Below are positions 47,851 to 60,400 of a stretch of 64,000 nt of DNA, in pieces. Every line of letters begins with the position of its first letter. Position 1 is the stretch's first letter. Position numbers and translations under genes: made by a program. Source of the DNA: Rhabdornis inornatus (Eukaryota; Chordata; Aves; Passeriformes; Rhabdornithidae); contig VWZS01011030.1 in assembly GCA_013397075.1 (NCBI GenBank), forward strand, positions 379,334-443,333. Reading direction: 5' to 3'. The notes under the pieces are model-generated. The model was given only the letters and a program-made list of their open reading frames with translations, was not told where the DNA came from and searched no databases.

Positions 47851-48959
47851 CATCTCCAGTCAGAGCAAGGTGCCTTGTTACTGGTTCATGGGGGTGATAA
47901 ATACTTGGCTCTGGGAACTTCTTTAGGAATATTGCAGCATTGACACTGTACAAGATTTAGAGCCTGAGGCAGGAGAACACTTGCACACATGCTCCAGCCC
48001 CATGTGGATGATGGGGCAAGGCCATGTATTGCATTTTTTTTTTTGCTGTGCACCAGGTGTAATAACGGAGGTGCCCCAGGATAGCAGCTGAGGGATTTTT
48101 TTTTTTTTTGCCATCTCACCTGTCCATGTGTGTGGGGGAGGAAGGATGGAAAGCTTTGTGTCACTCAAGGTGGGGATGAAGCCACCTCACAGCAACAGAA
48201 CCTTCAGGGGACATGGCACTCTGTAGCAGGCTCAGCTAAGGGCTGGGGAGGGAGTTCTGTGCCCCAAGCACCCAGGGACAACTCCTCCTTAATGGTATTT
48301 GTGCCAAGCCCCATCTGGACAGCTCCTGGGAGTACCCCCAAGTCTCAGAGGGTTGATTTTCACAGCAGGGGCAGCTGGGTTGGCTGTGCAGGACCTGGGC
48401 TGGAGTTTTCACTAACAGGGCTCCAAGCTGCCTTGCCCAGACCTCATCTGACCCAGTCTGGGCTGGAGCCTTTCCCTTGGCTTGTCATTTATCAAACACA
48501 AGTGCAGGAAGGGGCTGAGAGAGTGGGAATTTGTTTATCAGTTTCTCTGCACTAGTCCCAGTTTTTAGATTCCAAGACAGAGCTCCCACAGCTGTCACCT
48601 AGCTTTCAACAGAGATGGCAGGCACATTCACCAGCTGCCAGTGGCAAGAACTGCTTTTCTGTTTCCTTTTTCCATAATCTTCCCACCAAGTGGGACAGAG
48701 GCTATAAGCAATGTCCTGATCTCTTAGGCTGGTTGTGGATCTGGACTGGAGTTCAGCTCTTCCCTCCCTTGGCTTTGCTCTTGCCAGGGATGCCATGGGG
48801 CTGTCAGCCCTGCCTCAGCTGGAGGGAGCAGATGTCACACACTGTGGCCTCTCAAGACAATCCAGAACCGTGGGTTTCACCAGGAAACCACAGAAGCATC
48901 AGCACAAACACCTCCTCACCAGTGTTGTTGCAGTGCTGTGAGCTGTGTGAGCATAGGGC
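47851..48959. other. Upstream intergenic DNA, no gene seen
   Basis: About 1.1 kb with T-runs at 48033-48043 and 48098-48110. Neither strand holds an exon-like segment. Confidence 0.55.
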
Positions 48960-49419
48960 ACAGTCCTATCTTGCAATATAAATAGATGGGACTTTAGTTT
49001 TCTTATGCAGAAAAGTTGAATTTTTATTGTATAGCTTATATTTTTATAGGAATCTTAGAAGGCACTGTACTAAGTCTAATTGGTTAATATACTAATATTT
49101 AGTTTATTTTTGGTAAATGGTTTGTGTGTATGTTTATTTATTTTTTTTTAATTTTTGGATAGTTTGTATATTTTGTTTATTGATTTTTATGGCATAGATC
49201 TTTCGGTTTTGCAGGTGCAACTTATTGATCTTATAGGAATAGATTGTTATGTAAACTGATTTTTATTTTCATAGTTTTTTTAAATGGGAACTCAATAGAC
49301 AAGTTGTTAGTTGTACTTAGTTGAAGTAGCAGGTTCAAGCTACGATTTTATAAGGTCTTTCTTTTGTAAGATTTTTACCTATATGCAGCAGTCCTGCAGG
49401 TGGATGATGCCTGTTGAGG
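48960..49419. other. A/T-rich segment, possibly LTR-derived
   Basis: The composition changes abruptly to T-rich DNA with many TTTTAT words and almost no CpG, leading directly into the 103-bp duplicated element. That element contains an AATAAA, so the two together could be an old LTR. I do not recognise the family and cannot see a TG...CA boundary. Confidence 0.3.
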
Positions 49420-49522
49420 CACTTGTTGAGTAGCCTTGGCCTGTAATAAATATCAGTCCTTGTTTGTTTGTTTCTGTAGTGGGAACAAAACCACATATTT
49501 TTCTTTCTCAAGTGGATAACTT
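49420..49522 (+). repeat. 103-bp duplicated element, copy 1
   Basis: Shares about 95% identity with 51324-51426 at an offset of 1904. It begins CACTTGTTGAGTAGCCTTGG, contains AATAAATATCAGTCC and a TTGTTTGTTTGTTT run, and ends CTCAAGTGGATAA. Similarity stops sharply on both sides. The AATAAA and the GT-rich following sequence recall an LTR R/U5. Confidence 0.9.
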
Positions 49523-51323
49523 AGTGTCTATTGCTCTGAGCCTGCTCCAGCACCTTGGAGGACTTCAGTGGATTTACCTGCCAGGTAAGATACCAGGCTG
49601 TGGCACTTCCAGGTTGCCTATCTCCCTATGACAGCGACCTGGTGGCACTGGGACAGCCACCAGGACCTCCAGGCACTCCCCCTTGGCCCAGGCCAGCTCA
49701 GCAGGGCTGGCCAGGCTAAGTGAGAGCTAAGCCTCGTGTTCCCAAGGGCTCAGACTGGAGCTGGCTCCAGAGCTGGCTGCCTAAGGAGCCCTGGGTTTGG
49801 ATAAGCCAGCAGTTTAACCCGGGTTTTATTACCAGGCAGGGGAACAAAAGCACTCAGAGGTCACCCGGGAACTTTAATCAGCACCGAGGGTCACTGGATA
49901 GCAGGATAGGAGGGAGGAGGGCAGGGCCCAGGGCATGCAAATAAATAAATAGATGTATTGAAACCACCTCCTTCCTCCAAGTGATCTCTCTCTCTCTCTC
50001 CCCTTCTCCATGTACACACTCTGCTCCTTACAATCAGACCTTCAAATGGCCCTCATTTCCCCAGCAGAAAGTCCAGGATCTCCTGCAAATTTAACTAAGA
50101 AGTTTATCCACGAGGTTTGGTTGGGTTTTTTATTTTAAATCCCTTGCTGCTGGAGATGAAAGTTCAGTCTGCTGGACTGCTCTTGGGCTGGGTATCAGAT
50201 ATCCCTAACCCTGGAGAGAGAAAACGTCCCACCAGCTTCTCTCCCCTGCAGGAAAGGGAAAAAAAAACCACCACCTCCCATAATCAGAGTCTGGGCAGAC
50301 AAATTGGCACCACTCTTTTCTCCCTCCACCCCCCCTTTCTGGAAGAGGACTAACCCTTCGGAGCACAGTCACAACTCACAAATATTTGTGGGTATTGTAT
50401 TGCAAGAGGGGAAAAAAATCCAAAGGAAGGTAACTGTTAAAAGCTTAGTCCCTCTCCCATGGAAAGCAGCTTTATGCAGGTCCATAAATCTCCTTTGTAA
50501 GTGGCCATTAAAATTCGTCTTGTTTAATTTTCTTTTTAATCTCGTTTAAACACTTTTTCTCATCTTGCAAACGAATGATGTCATTGGCAGGCCCGGTAAT
50601 GAACTGAAAAAGAAAAATTTTAAAAAATCAACTTTCTCGTTTTTTGGGGGGGCTCTCTCTAAATGCAAACCCTTCCAAACCAGTTTGCTAATCCAGCCAA
50701 ATACTTAAGCACGTGCTTAACAACCAACTTGTGTTTAAGTGCCTTGCTCCCACATCTGTCCACACTCATCTCTGTGCACAAATGATGTGCCTGAAGGGAG
50801 GAGAGGGTTTAAACTGCAGCAGCGTGAGAGTCCCTGGCTGCTGAACTGTTGGGCTACTCCTTGCATGGGCAGCACAACAGGACAGAGACCCCACAGCAGC
50901 TGCACAGGACAAGATCCTCACTTTGGTTGAAAGGCTCCTTGCTGGCTACTTCTGTTGTTTGGGTTTGGTGTGTGGCTGGAGGTTTTAGGTTTATTTATTT
51001 TTTTTTTAATTTTTTTTGGAAGCTGTTTTAACGAAGTGGGAGCAAAACCAAATAGCAGGCTGAGCAAATGGGGAAAAATAAATGCGAAACTTGCAAATGA
51101 ATATTTGGTGTGGTTTTAATTAAAAAGTGGTTAACTGTTTCGGGGTGAAGAGCATGGGTTTGGGTTGACACCATCTGAACCCTGGAAGGAGCACATTAAG
51201 CTGTTCACCATACTGTGGGTTAAGAAAATGGGAAATAAATACATCCCAGCCCCTTGGAAAACTAAACCATCTTTAGGGCTCAGCTGTAAACTTTCTTCAG
51301 CAATTTATTAGAGTTCCAGAGAA
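49523..51323. other. DNA between the two 103-bp copies
   Basis: It contains a CT dinucleotide run at 49984-50004, an A-run at 50260-50268 and a T-run near 51000. A compact repeat-free A/T-rich stretch at about 50560-50740 carries a perfect palindrome. No retroviral frame or other gene is seen, so the copies do not look like two LTRs of one provirus. Confidence 0.5.
50705..50720. repeat. 16-bp palindrome TTAAGCACGTGCTTAA with E-box
   Basis: A perfect palindrome centred on CACGTG, the class of E-box bound by USF, MYC and HEY-type bHLH factors. It lies in repeat-free A/T-rich DNA 7.6 kb upstream of the PRRX1 start. A bound regulatory site is possible but unproven. Confidence 0.5.
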
Positions 51324-51426
51324 CACTTGTTGAGTAGCCTTGGCCTATAATAAATATCAGTCCTTGTTTGTTTGTTTTTGTAATGGGAACAAAACCACAT
51401 CTTTTTCTTTCTCAAGTGGATAATTT
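51324..51426 (+). repeat. 103-bp duplicated element, copy 2
   Basis: Second copy of 49420-49522, same orientation. A few substitutions (CCTGTAATAAA to CCTATAATAAA, TTTCTGTAGTGGG to TTTTTGTAATGGG) suggest it is not a very recent copy. Confidence 0.9.
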
Positions 51427-53859
51427 AATTACATGGCAAGAAACACATTCATTGTCCAAAATACCCAGAGAAGGTTGCCACAAAACTCACAGTTCAGTGG
51501 CGAGAGGAGGAGAGCAGAGCCAGCTGATACCAGAACTGGTTTCAAGGAAGGTTTCTGTGATGGCACATCCACTTTTGCTGGAGCTGACACTGGGGTTGTC
51601 ATTACAAACAGGAGACTGCAAGGCACTTCTTACCGCACTTGGAGCACCAGAAGGGAAAGGCAGAGGGAACCAAAGGGAATGAGGGACAGGGAAGGGAAGG
51701 GACCTGTCTGGGCCACACTGGTCTGAGGTGGCAGTGGGGGTGAACTGATCCATCTGTTCTCATGCACTCCCTCAAGCCTAGCTCTGGTCTGAAAATATCA
51801 GTGTTTTCTTCTAGAGGCTGAAAGACTTGAACATTTCTTGCTCAGCAAGCTGTCACCCCTTCCATGGGGACTTGTCCTGGCCTCGGTGCTAGGAGGCAGA
51901 GATTGATCCCAAGAATATCTGGAGGTGACACCCTGTGAGATCAGGGAGTGCTTGGGAGCATCCAGCCCCTTCTGTGCCCCCATTCCTGGGAGCCTGCCTT
52001 GCAGGAAGAGAAACAGGAGTTGATCCTTTAAGATCAATTCTTGATGGACTTGGTTCACTCATTCCCTGCAGGCAGCTTTGGTTTAGCTCTAGAAAAGTCT
52101 GAAATAGCTGAAGGGGGGCACTATCCAGATAAGCAATTACCCAGTGCTCTTTCCCAGGCACAGCCTGGCAATTATAGTGAGAATCCAGGAATCAGATGAT
52201 TGCAGAAAGGCAGACCCTCACTCCTCTGAGCTCCTCTTGAGGAGCACAACTAATGAGCTGATGTGATTAAAGCCACATTCAGCTCTGGGATACGAGAGCC
52301 AGATGCACCCAGGTGACTCCTCCAAAGGTGCTGGTTACCTGATTTGTAGCAAATCAAGTAGAAATCAGCCATTCCTGTCCACACAGCTCTGTCGTGCTGT
52401 TAAACAGCCAAACCCTCTTCTCTTACATGTCTTTGAGGGAGATGAAATCCATATGGCCCAGAGAGTGAGCACAGGCCAGGGATGGAAGGAAGGACAGAAA
52501 CACCATTTCTTCAGGACAGAAGACAATGGAAATGTTTCCACTGATTCCAACAGGTTCTGAGTCAGCGGCTGCAACCAATTTTCCTCCTAAATGGACTTCC
52601 ATATGTCTAAAAGAGTCTCACAAGTGCTGGAATTTGTTACAGAACAAACCTGTACTTTATTACTCTGCTCCCTGATTCCCAGCATTTCTCCCTTTAAATT
52701 CCTTGGTCAGCCATTTCTGGGCTTTGGGGTTCTCTTCTGAGAAATGCATTCATTTCCAAAGCCAACATTTTCCACAGAACAGACAGAAGTCTCCCCCCCT
52801 CTGCTCCCAGATTTCACTTTGCTTTGCTGGGAACTTCTGCCTTCAGGTTCATCAGGAAATAGGTGGCTCTCTGTGCAGAGGTGAGGAAATCAAACTCATC
52901 AGACCTGAAATCTTCTATACTTTACAGATTGCTTCTGAAACATAGATATTTGGGCAAAAATTGAGCAAAGCTGTTTTTTACCGCAAATTTTCCATTTGCC
53001 GCATCTCTTAAAACAGAAGAGGTTTTGCCCTCTTTGCGGCAGGAATCTTTAAAGATTTTTCTATTTCCTTCTCTCATTCAATCAAAACAAAAATTGGCAA
53101 AATGGACTTTTTCCTTTTCATCAAAGGCTGCTTGTTATGGAAAGAGAGTCACTTTCCTGCCCATGATACCATTTACTACATTTAAAGGGATTTAGGAACC
53201 ATTGTACCATTTTCAGTAGTGGCTTAGGGACTACATGGGACACTTGCATGACCTACTTCATATCCAGATTTGAGTGCTATCAGTAAAGGTTAAGCAGTTA
53301 AATAGCTTTTATCTCATCCTGAGGTGTCAATGAAAGACAGGCTTGCCACAATGTCTTGAAAATATGGCTCAAGTTTGATTAAGTTCCTTAAGCTGAATAT
53401 AATTTTCAAACTGCCTGCTAATGCTACACTGAAATGACCATAAACATTACAGTTTTAAAATTAATCTCTTTAAGCAAAAATATTTTGTATTTCCTTGCAG
53501 GAACAAAAACACAGGAAGAAACTTTCAAATCAACTCCCCCAAGGAACATCCCTAAGGCCCCATTTAATTCAGAATTTAAAGAAGTTTCTCGGTTTCCCAA
53601 GTTTTTTTTTAGTTCATGTTAACGTTAGTTTAAGGGTGTTGGTTCAAAATGAAATCTCAAAACTTTTCATTAGAAAACAAAGCCAAAATGCTTGGACTTC
53701 TTTTTCTTCCTTTGCCAAAACAGTTCGTCAAGCTGATGTGAATTCCCAAACATTTTCAGCCAACCTAAAGCACAATCTTTGGCAAATACATAATTAGCCT
53801 AAAAAAAGAAGTAATTGTCCCATTCTAAGAGCAAGGATAAAATCCATCCGTGATTTTAA
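51427..53859. other. Upstream intergenic DNA, no gene seen
   Basis: About 2.4 kb. There is an A/G-rich stretch at 51650-51710. From about 52.9 kb the sequence becomes A/T-rich and repeat-free, with no splice-flanked frame. Confidence 0.5.
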
Positions 53860-54260
53860 GTGCTCAGGCTGAACAATGATGGAGTATTTTCCCTGATGAT
53901 AGAAAAAAAAAAAAGAAATAAATTTTGCTTATTACTTTACATATATTTATACGTTTCTGAAATTTATATACACGCATGGCCCTTTCCGTCCAACATGAAT
54001 ATTTTCAACACAGAAAAAGTAAAGAGAAGAGATTTAGTGCTGATTAGAACAAAAGTCGCACTGTACCTTACAGATTTCAGCATGTCTCATTAAAGCTGGG
54101 CTTGAAATATACATATCCTTTAATAAATAAAGCTTAAGGTACATAAACACTGCAGCGGATATAAATTATTTTAACCAAAGTATGTAGGGAAAAAAAAAAT
54201 TACTGGAACACCATGATCCAGGGCATTTTACAGTAAATTGGACTTCATCAGCGGTTTTGC
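53860..54260. promoter_or_regulatory. Candidate conserved non-coding element
   Basis: A repeat-free A/T-rich block with dense TAAAT, ATTTATA, TTTAATAAA and ATTATTTTAA words and two isolated CpG sites (GTCGCACTG, GCAGCGG). This is the usual texture of deeply conserved non-coding DNA around developmental regulators. It is inference from texture only and needs alignment. Confidence 0.25.
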
Positions 54261-57224
54261 ATTTTTATTTGATTTTGGAGTTCCTCCACTAAAGCTGTAA
54301 GTTTTGTAGAGTTTATTTCACACCTTGTAATTTAAAACGTTACACTCCATCGAAATTCCTCTCAAAAAAAGGACCTGAGTAATTAATGTCTTTGGGTTCA
54401 ACGTTCATTATATCCCACTAGTGTGAAAATTCATAAAAATAAGACATGGGATTAGGAGCTTAACAGCCTCACACATTTGCAGAGCTGCTGCATTGGCAAA
54501 TATTTCCCTGCCCTTTCAGAGCACAGCACTCTCCTGGCTGCTCTCATTTGTTTCACTGGATCATCCAAGTCATTAGGAAGTGCCTGAAAAGAAACTCCCA
54601 TGTCTCACGCTCGTATTTTTTTTCTTGGAAGCAGATAAATAAGATGGCTCTTAGAAATAATTTCTTCCCGTGCTCTTCTCCTTTCTCCATTTGGCGTTTT
54701 CTTTATTTCATGTTTTAGCTCCTCATGGAGACAATGGGAGTTTTGGCCACGTGGAGCCAGGGGACTCCAGATGCCCTTGGAAAGGAAGCAAGAGCTGGGC
54801 TTTGATTGCTGAGAGCTGAATCCTTTCCTTTGTGCAAACACCCTGGGTTCTCCTCTCTGGTTCCAACAGCTCTGGGTTGAATCACAGGCTCCGTTTTGCC
54901 CTGGGCAGATCCACAGATACAGTGGGTGAATTTGTGCAGCAAACACTAATTTTGAGCAGAGTTTAATTTTGGAGGGACATAAACCACTCATGAAGTAGGG
55001 CTGAATTTGACAAGCACCTTTTTTCCAAAAAACCAAACAAAACCAACAAGCCTAATACAGGAGGCTCTTTTTTAAACTTCAAAACATTTCATTCCAAAGT
55101 GTTTTCAAAGCAAAGGGGTTGACTTCATGTAGGTGTTTCTGAAATGAGCCTTTTGGAGGTTTTATTGAAAAAACCGACTTTAGAAAAAAAATTAAATTAA
55201 ACTCTAAAATGGAACATTGTGTTTCGGATCAAACACCATGTCCTAAGTTGACTCAGTATTTCTCAGGTTTTTTTTTTTTTTTTCCCTTGTTTTTTGTTTT
55301 TGGGGACTGTTTTGGTTCAAAACAAACAGAATTGCTTCATTCCCTGCTCCCCTCCCCCAGGTATCTGAATCTGACCATGGCACAAATAATCCTTTATCCA
55401 AACCCTAAGGAGCAGATCAGCCCAGCTCTCCCTGCAGCCAGGGCTGCACAATTCCCTTCCAAACCGGGCAATTCCTATTGTGCTGAAGTTCCTGCCACAT
55501 CCCAGCCTCTCATCACGGCTCCCTGTGTGCATGACAGTGAGAAATTCCAGCCCAGGATCCTCGGGACCAGCCACACTCTGACGTTCCAGGGAACCAAGCT
55601 GTCCAGTTTGGACTTGGAGATGTTTTAATCGAGGGGATGTGAATTTTGCAACAGATCTGCTCTTGGGCAGAAAGTATCAGTGGAAATTGCTGCTTTCATT
55701 GCTGCACGTGGCTGTGCAAAGGAAAAAATTTTGTCCAAGATAGATCAGCTATTGCATCTGTCCTGGAAATTAATCTGGAGACCTGCAGCAGCATTCGAGT
55801 GCTTTGCTGCTGGCTGACACTTTGGATTTACCTTTCTGCCAATACGCTTTTTGGCACCAAGACAGTGCATGGTCACCAATCCAAGGAAGGGGTTTTCAGG
55901 AAGTCCTCCAAAGAAGAAAGAGCATGCCAAAGGAAAGGCCCCTTAGATTTTACTCTGTACATTTTTAAGCAATGCAATTAACTTCTAGCATCCTAACTCA
56001 GGTTTGCACATTTTGCCCCACGAGCAGTTCTTCTAACTGAATGTAGTTAACACACACTTTCAAAAAAATTTTAAATGACACATATTCTTCGAGCTTAAGG
56101 AAAGAAGCTCCTACCTTCAAGCTTGATCTGGAGGCTCTGCTGAAGCCTCCCTTTGCACTCAATCCCTAGAGGGCTGTTCTGCCCTCAGAGCAACCCGTCT
56201 TTGCAGCCAAAGGGCAAAGGGATTCTAAGGAAACATCAGGGCTCCTCAGATGGGTGAAAACTGGGAGATCTCTCAGCAAAGTTATTCTCTGGTTCGATCC
56301 AAAAAAACTGTCATCCTATGCTGGGGCTGGTGAAGAGGTGATAAAATCATTCAGCTTTGGGACATGAGCACTTCTCTCAAATTTAAATCAGATGGAAATT
56401 GAGTCAATTTGTTTGGAGAAGTAGCTCAGCTCTCAGCAAGGATTATGACTCTAATAATTTTCCTGTAGTTGAAAACGGAGCGTGTTTCAGAGCAGTAAAC
56501 AACCACCATACTTTTCTTATGAACTTATCTTGCATCATAGCCCTGTCCCCTCATGAGGACAAACCAGCAGTAACCTGGTGCTGTTTTCTGTGTGAGCAGA
56601 GCCTTGCTTGCTCTGAGGATCTCTCCATGAGCTGACGCACAAGCACGAAGATGAGTCACAGATGGCTCGGTTGCTGTTGGAATCTCAACTGATCTGAGCG
56701 AGTTTGGGATGCTTCCCACCACGAATTCTTCACTCCCTGCCTCACTGCAGAACCTGCTGTGCAAGTGCTTTAAAGGGTGACACAGAGAAAGGGTTGTGCC
56801 TTGGGAAGAGAAAAAACATTCTCCTCAAACACAGTTAATGGGGAGAGAAGGGCCAGGTTCAAGCGTAGCCGTGGAGTTTCCAGTTAGACCTTGGATTCTA
56901 CTCAGCTTCCACTGCTGAGAGACAGATTCTTCATCCCTGCAGGAGATAGGAACCATCAGACAATTACCAGTCAGGACACACAGGGTGGACTTGGTTGTGG
57001 CTATGAGTTAGAGGATGTATTGAGATCCTTTCCAGTTCTGTCATTCCAGAACAGGAGATCACCCCAGCTACACCTTAATCTTTCTTGGAAGGTACACCCT
57101 GAAAAGACACAGGCTACAGGTCAAGTCCATGCACAGCAGCTGCTGAAGTAGCAGTGTAAGAAATAACCTTTCAGCAGGAGCAGAGTCATGTTTTACAAGG
57201 AAACATCATAAGCATAACACATAC
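54261..57224. other. Intergenic or intronic DNA, no gene assigned
   Basis: About 3 kb. It includes a T-run at 55268-55283 and a possible minus-strand donor (TTGAAG|GTAGGA) at 56115. The frame before that donor is short and low in complexity, so I do not call an exon. Confidence 0.5.
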
Positions 57225-57417
57225 CTGCAAAGCTGGGCAGTACTGAGACAAAAAATTTTGTTTGAGGGTACCCAGGACATGATTAAAACTGTTGTGATAC
57301 CATACAGCAAAACACTGATGGTCATACCACTCTGCCTGGTCCAGTTTATCCTCTGAATTGTCACAGGGTAACTGTGGTCCAACAGGATTTATGCCAGATG
57401 GGGTATAATATGTCTTC
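57225..57417 (-). CDS. Exon-like segment C of the candidate gene (193 bp)
   Basis: The acceptor is TTTGCATTTTACACTGACTGCAG and the donor is TTGCAG|GTATGT, both strong. Inside, the frame is open with low-degeneracy, protein-like composition: it starts KTYYTPSGINPVGPQLPC, contains DQAEWYDHQCFAVWYHNSF and ends LSQYCPALQ. The incoming phase needs two bases, which segment B supplies (AG plus G). Another frame hits a stop after 18 codons, so only this phase works. It may be a real exon of an unknown gene or a remnant of a domesticated element. Confidence 0.45.
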
Positions 57418-60400
57418 CTGCAGTCAGTGTAAAATGCAAAGCCAATAAAAACACTATATACCATGTTCTAGTTAATTGAACACAAAGAACAGTGCACACA
57501 TGAGATGGGGAGCAGATCTGTCCTGCCAGGTGATTTTGCAATAAACAGCCTGAGTCTTATTGAGGTGGAATCCTAGCCCCATCTATTGTCCTGACAAGCC
57601 CTCACCTCGTGTTTCCTGCTGAAAGAACCCTCCTGTCAGTTCAAGCTCATGTGCAGCATTCAGGGACACTAACACTGCTCTGACAGGTTATTCACTGGAA
57701 GCCAAATCTCTAAATGCAGCCTGTAGGGAGCTCAGCAGAGATGCAAGAAGGAATATTGATGTTTGCTTTGTTAAGCTTTGGGCTTAACACCAGAGACTCT
57801 CCTCATGCCTCTTGGCCTTGAGATAAAGGAAGGGTCTAGAGCTGCCATGGCCCCATCTCCTCAAGGCAGTGCCATTATCAGCTGAAGGCTTGATTAAGCT
57901 TGACTAAATTTCCACAGCAGGAGAGTGGCAGTGGCATGCTAGCCCTTCCTTACACAGAAACACAACCCAAATGCACAGTCACTGGCACAAAAAATGAGCG
58001 GCCACTCATTTTAGGGTTAGCTGGTAATTTGTACCACAGAAACAACTGTGTCAGCATCTGCAAGTATTTAAAATTCTCAGGCTTTCTGTTTTTATCTGCC
58101 TTCTGGGCTTTTTTGAGGCTTTATGTCAGATGGTGCTGAGTTTTCAAGCTTTTCTCCACAGGGATGAGGCCATTGGGTGATCCACAGAGTGCAGAGCCAG
58201 ACCCTAACCCTAAACCTAACCCTAAAACTGGGGAGTTGTGATGTGACCAGATACAGAGTGGGGAGAAAGTTGCAGGAGGAAGAGGGAAGACCTGCCTGTG
58301 GGGGGTCTAAAATGACACTGAGAACATCTCTACATTTAAAGTTTGTCATAATGAAGGGTTGGAGGGGAAGGAAAATGTTGGACAAGACGAGGAGGAGAAC
58401 TTCCTTTCTGTCTGAAGAGACCACCTGAGCAGGGATGGAGTGGAGATGATACCTGAGCAGACACAACGGAGAACAGTGCATCAGGTTTCCATCTGGGCTG
58501 CACCTGATCACAAAAACCAACCCCACTATCAGGAAAACAAGGAGGCACAAATTTAGCAGAGGAGCGTGGGGAAGTATTGTCAGTATTGTCTTCTAACAAT
58601 GGCCCTGACAGGAAGTTTGGCATCTTTTCTTTCTGACATAGGTGAGAAAAGCAAACAGAAGAAACCCAAAGAAACGTCAGCTGTTCTTCAGGTCCAAAGC
58701 AGAAGCAGGAATCTACCAGGCCAAGCAGGACCGGGAAACAAAAGCTCTGAGTTGAATTAGCTCTGTACCAGTTGGTGCTGTGAGAGAAGCCAAGTTCCTA
58801 CCTTGCACGGACTCCCTGTGCTCTGGTGTGCAGCTGAGCCCCGGCCGTCCACAGGGTGGATGTTTTAGTGCCTGGCTCTTTTTAACTGGCACATGTTAAG
58901 AGCTTTGAATTAACAGGTGCATAAAAACTGTCAAAAAACACTTAGCTCTCAAGACAGTCTGTCGGTTGTATTAAAAATATGGTTTTATGTAACCACATTC
59001 TCTCAACACTTGCTGGGTATTACGGCATGGGAAAGTCACTCGCTCTTTCCAAATGAAAGCAGTGATGTTTAAACTCTCCTGCAGGAAAAAAAAAAAAAAA
59101 GAGAAAAAAAAGAAAAAAAAGAAAGAAAATGAGAAAGACTACAGTTCCTCTGATCTTTCCAAGGATTTGCTCCTGTTTTAAACACTAAAGGTCGATTTCT
59201 TCCAGCAGGACAGGACCAGCCTAAAGCTCCAGACTAGGGGCAAGCACCCCAGCAGGTCAGAAGGCCAGTGTCCTGCAGGCTTAGTGAGGTGGAAATGAGG
59301 AGTTTTTGACAACTGAATGGGAAGATGTCTCTCCTGCTGACTGTGGAGGTGGTATTTACTGTAAGCATAGCCTGGGTTTTTTTTAAAAAAACCCCGAGTT
59401 TAACAGGGGTTTAGAGCTAGGAAAAAAAGCCAAACTATTTGTGCCCATATTTCAGAAGAGGTTTAGAAATAGTTTTAGTTCTCCATCCACCCTCAGTCAT
59501 GAATCCAGAACATCTGGGAAACAAAAGCATCAGGTTTCCAGAGTGGAAAGAGCTCTAAGACACAGGTCCAGAAGAATTTTTAAAACTCTCGAAAGCATTT
59601 CTGAAATCAGTTCCTTTTCAAATATGTGGCAAACAGATTAAAGTGGGCTTTGGATTAGTTTTACTGCCTCTTGATAAAAGCCATTCGCACCTTTGATGTG
59701 TCTGAGGATAGCAGCCATCCCAAATGCCTTCCCCAGGAAGTCTCCTTCTGGCTCTCACCAGGAATGCCCAGCTGGGTTATCATTTGTCACCTCCCCAGAG
59801 GTGACCAACTCAAACCAGCCACCTCTGGGGTTGCAGACACGGTAGGTGAAAGCAATGATTTCTGAGTGCAAGTGTTTAGGGTGTAACAGTGAACATGGAC
59901 AACCCCAAACCTGGAAAGAACAGCAGGGATGTGGGCTTCTAAAACTGGCTGTGAGTTTAATCCTACTGAGTTTTAGTTCTATGAATTAAAGCATTTCCAG
60001 CACCACTCTGTGCTCACCCACCTTCTGCTCAGCCTGGTGGCTCTGGGGTTATTTGCCTGGTTATTTGCCTGGCCTGGAGGACAGATGGGTCCATGAAGTT
60101 TCTCAGCAGCTGCTGGAAGTAGAAAGGGAAACTGTTTGAAAGACAGAAGGAGAAAAGAAAACTGGTGGCTTGGAAGGGTGCAAGTAATGAAAGGCTCCGG
60201 TGTGGCAGGCAGCTGGGGCAGAGGAGACTGACTAGTCCTTGAAAAGCGAATGGTGACTCCCTTCTCTGAAAAGCAGACAGAGCTTTGTTCATGTTGAGGC
60301 CAGAAGGAACACCATGAGGGCCCAAGTGCAACTTGCCAGGCCAAGGAAAGTATGTTCCAAGAGCTTCTCAAGTTCTGCCAGCAAAAGCATCATCCCTGAG

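Noticed and set aside
49420..51426. The two 103-bp repeats as paired LTRs of one provirus
   Set aside because: The similarity is confined to 103 bp, and nothing between the copies resembles gag, pol or env, a primer-binding site or a polypurine tract.
56291..56300. GGTTCGATCC, a tRNA B-box-like sequence
   Set aside because: No A box at the right distance upstream and no cloverleaf pairing around it.
57225..57417. Segment C as a viral phospholipase-like capsid domain
   Set aside because: A loose glycine-asparagine and Asp-rich pattern brought this to mind, but the catalytic His-Asp spacing does not fit and intact splice sites favour a host exon. I make no such call.
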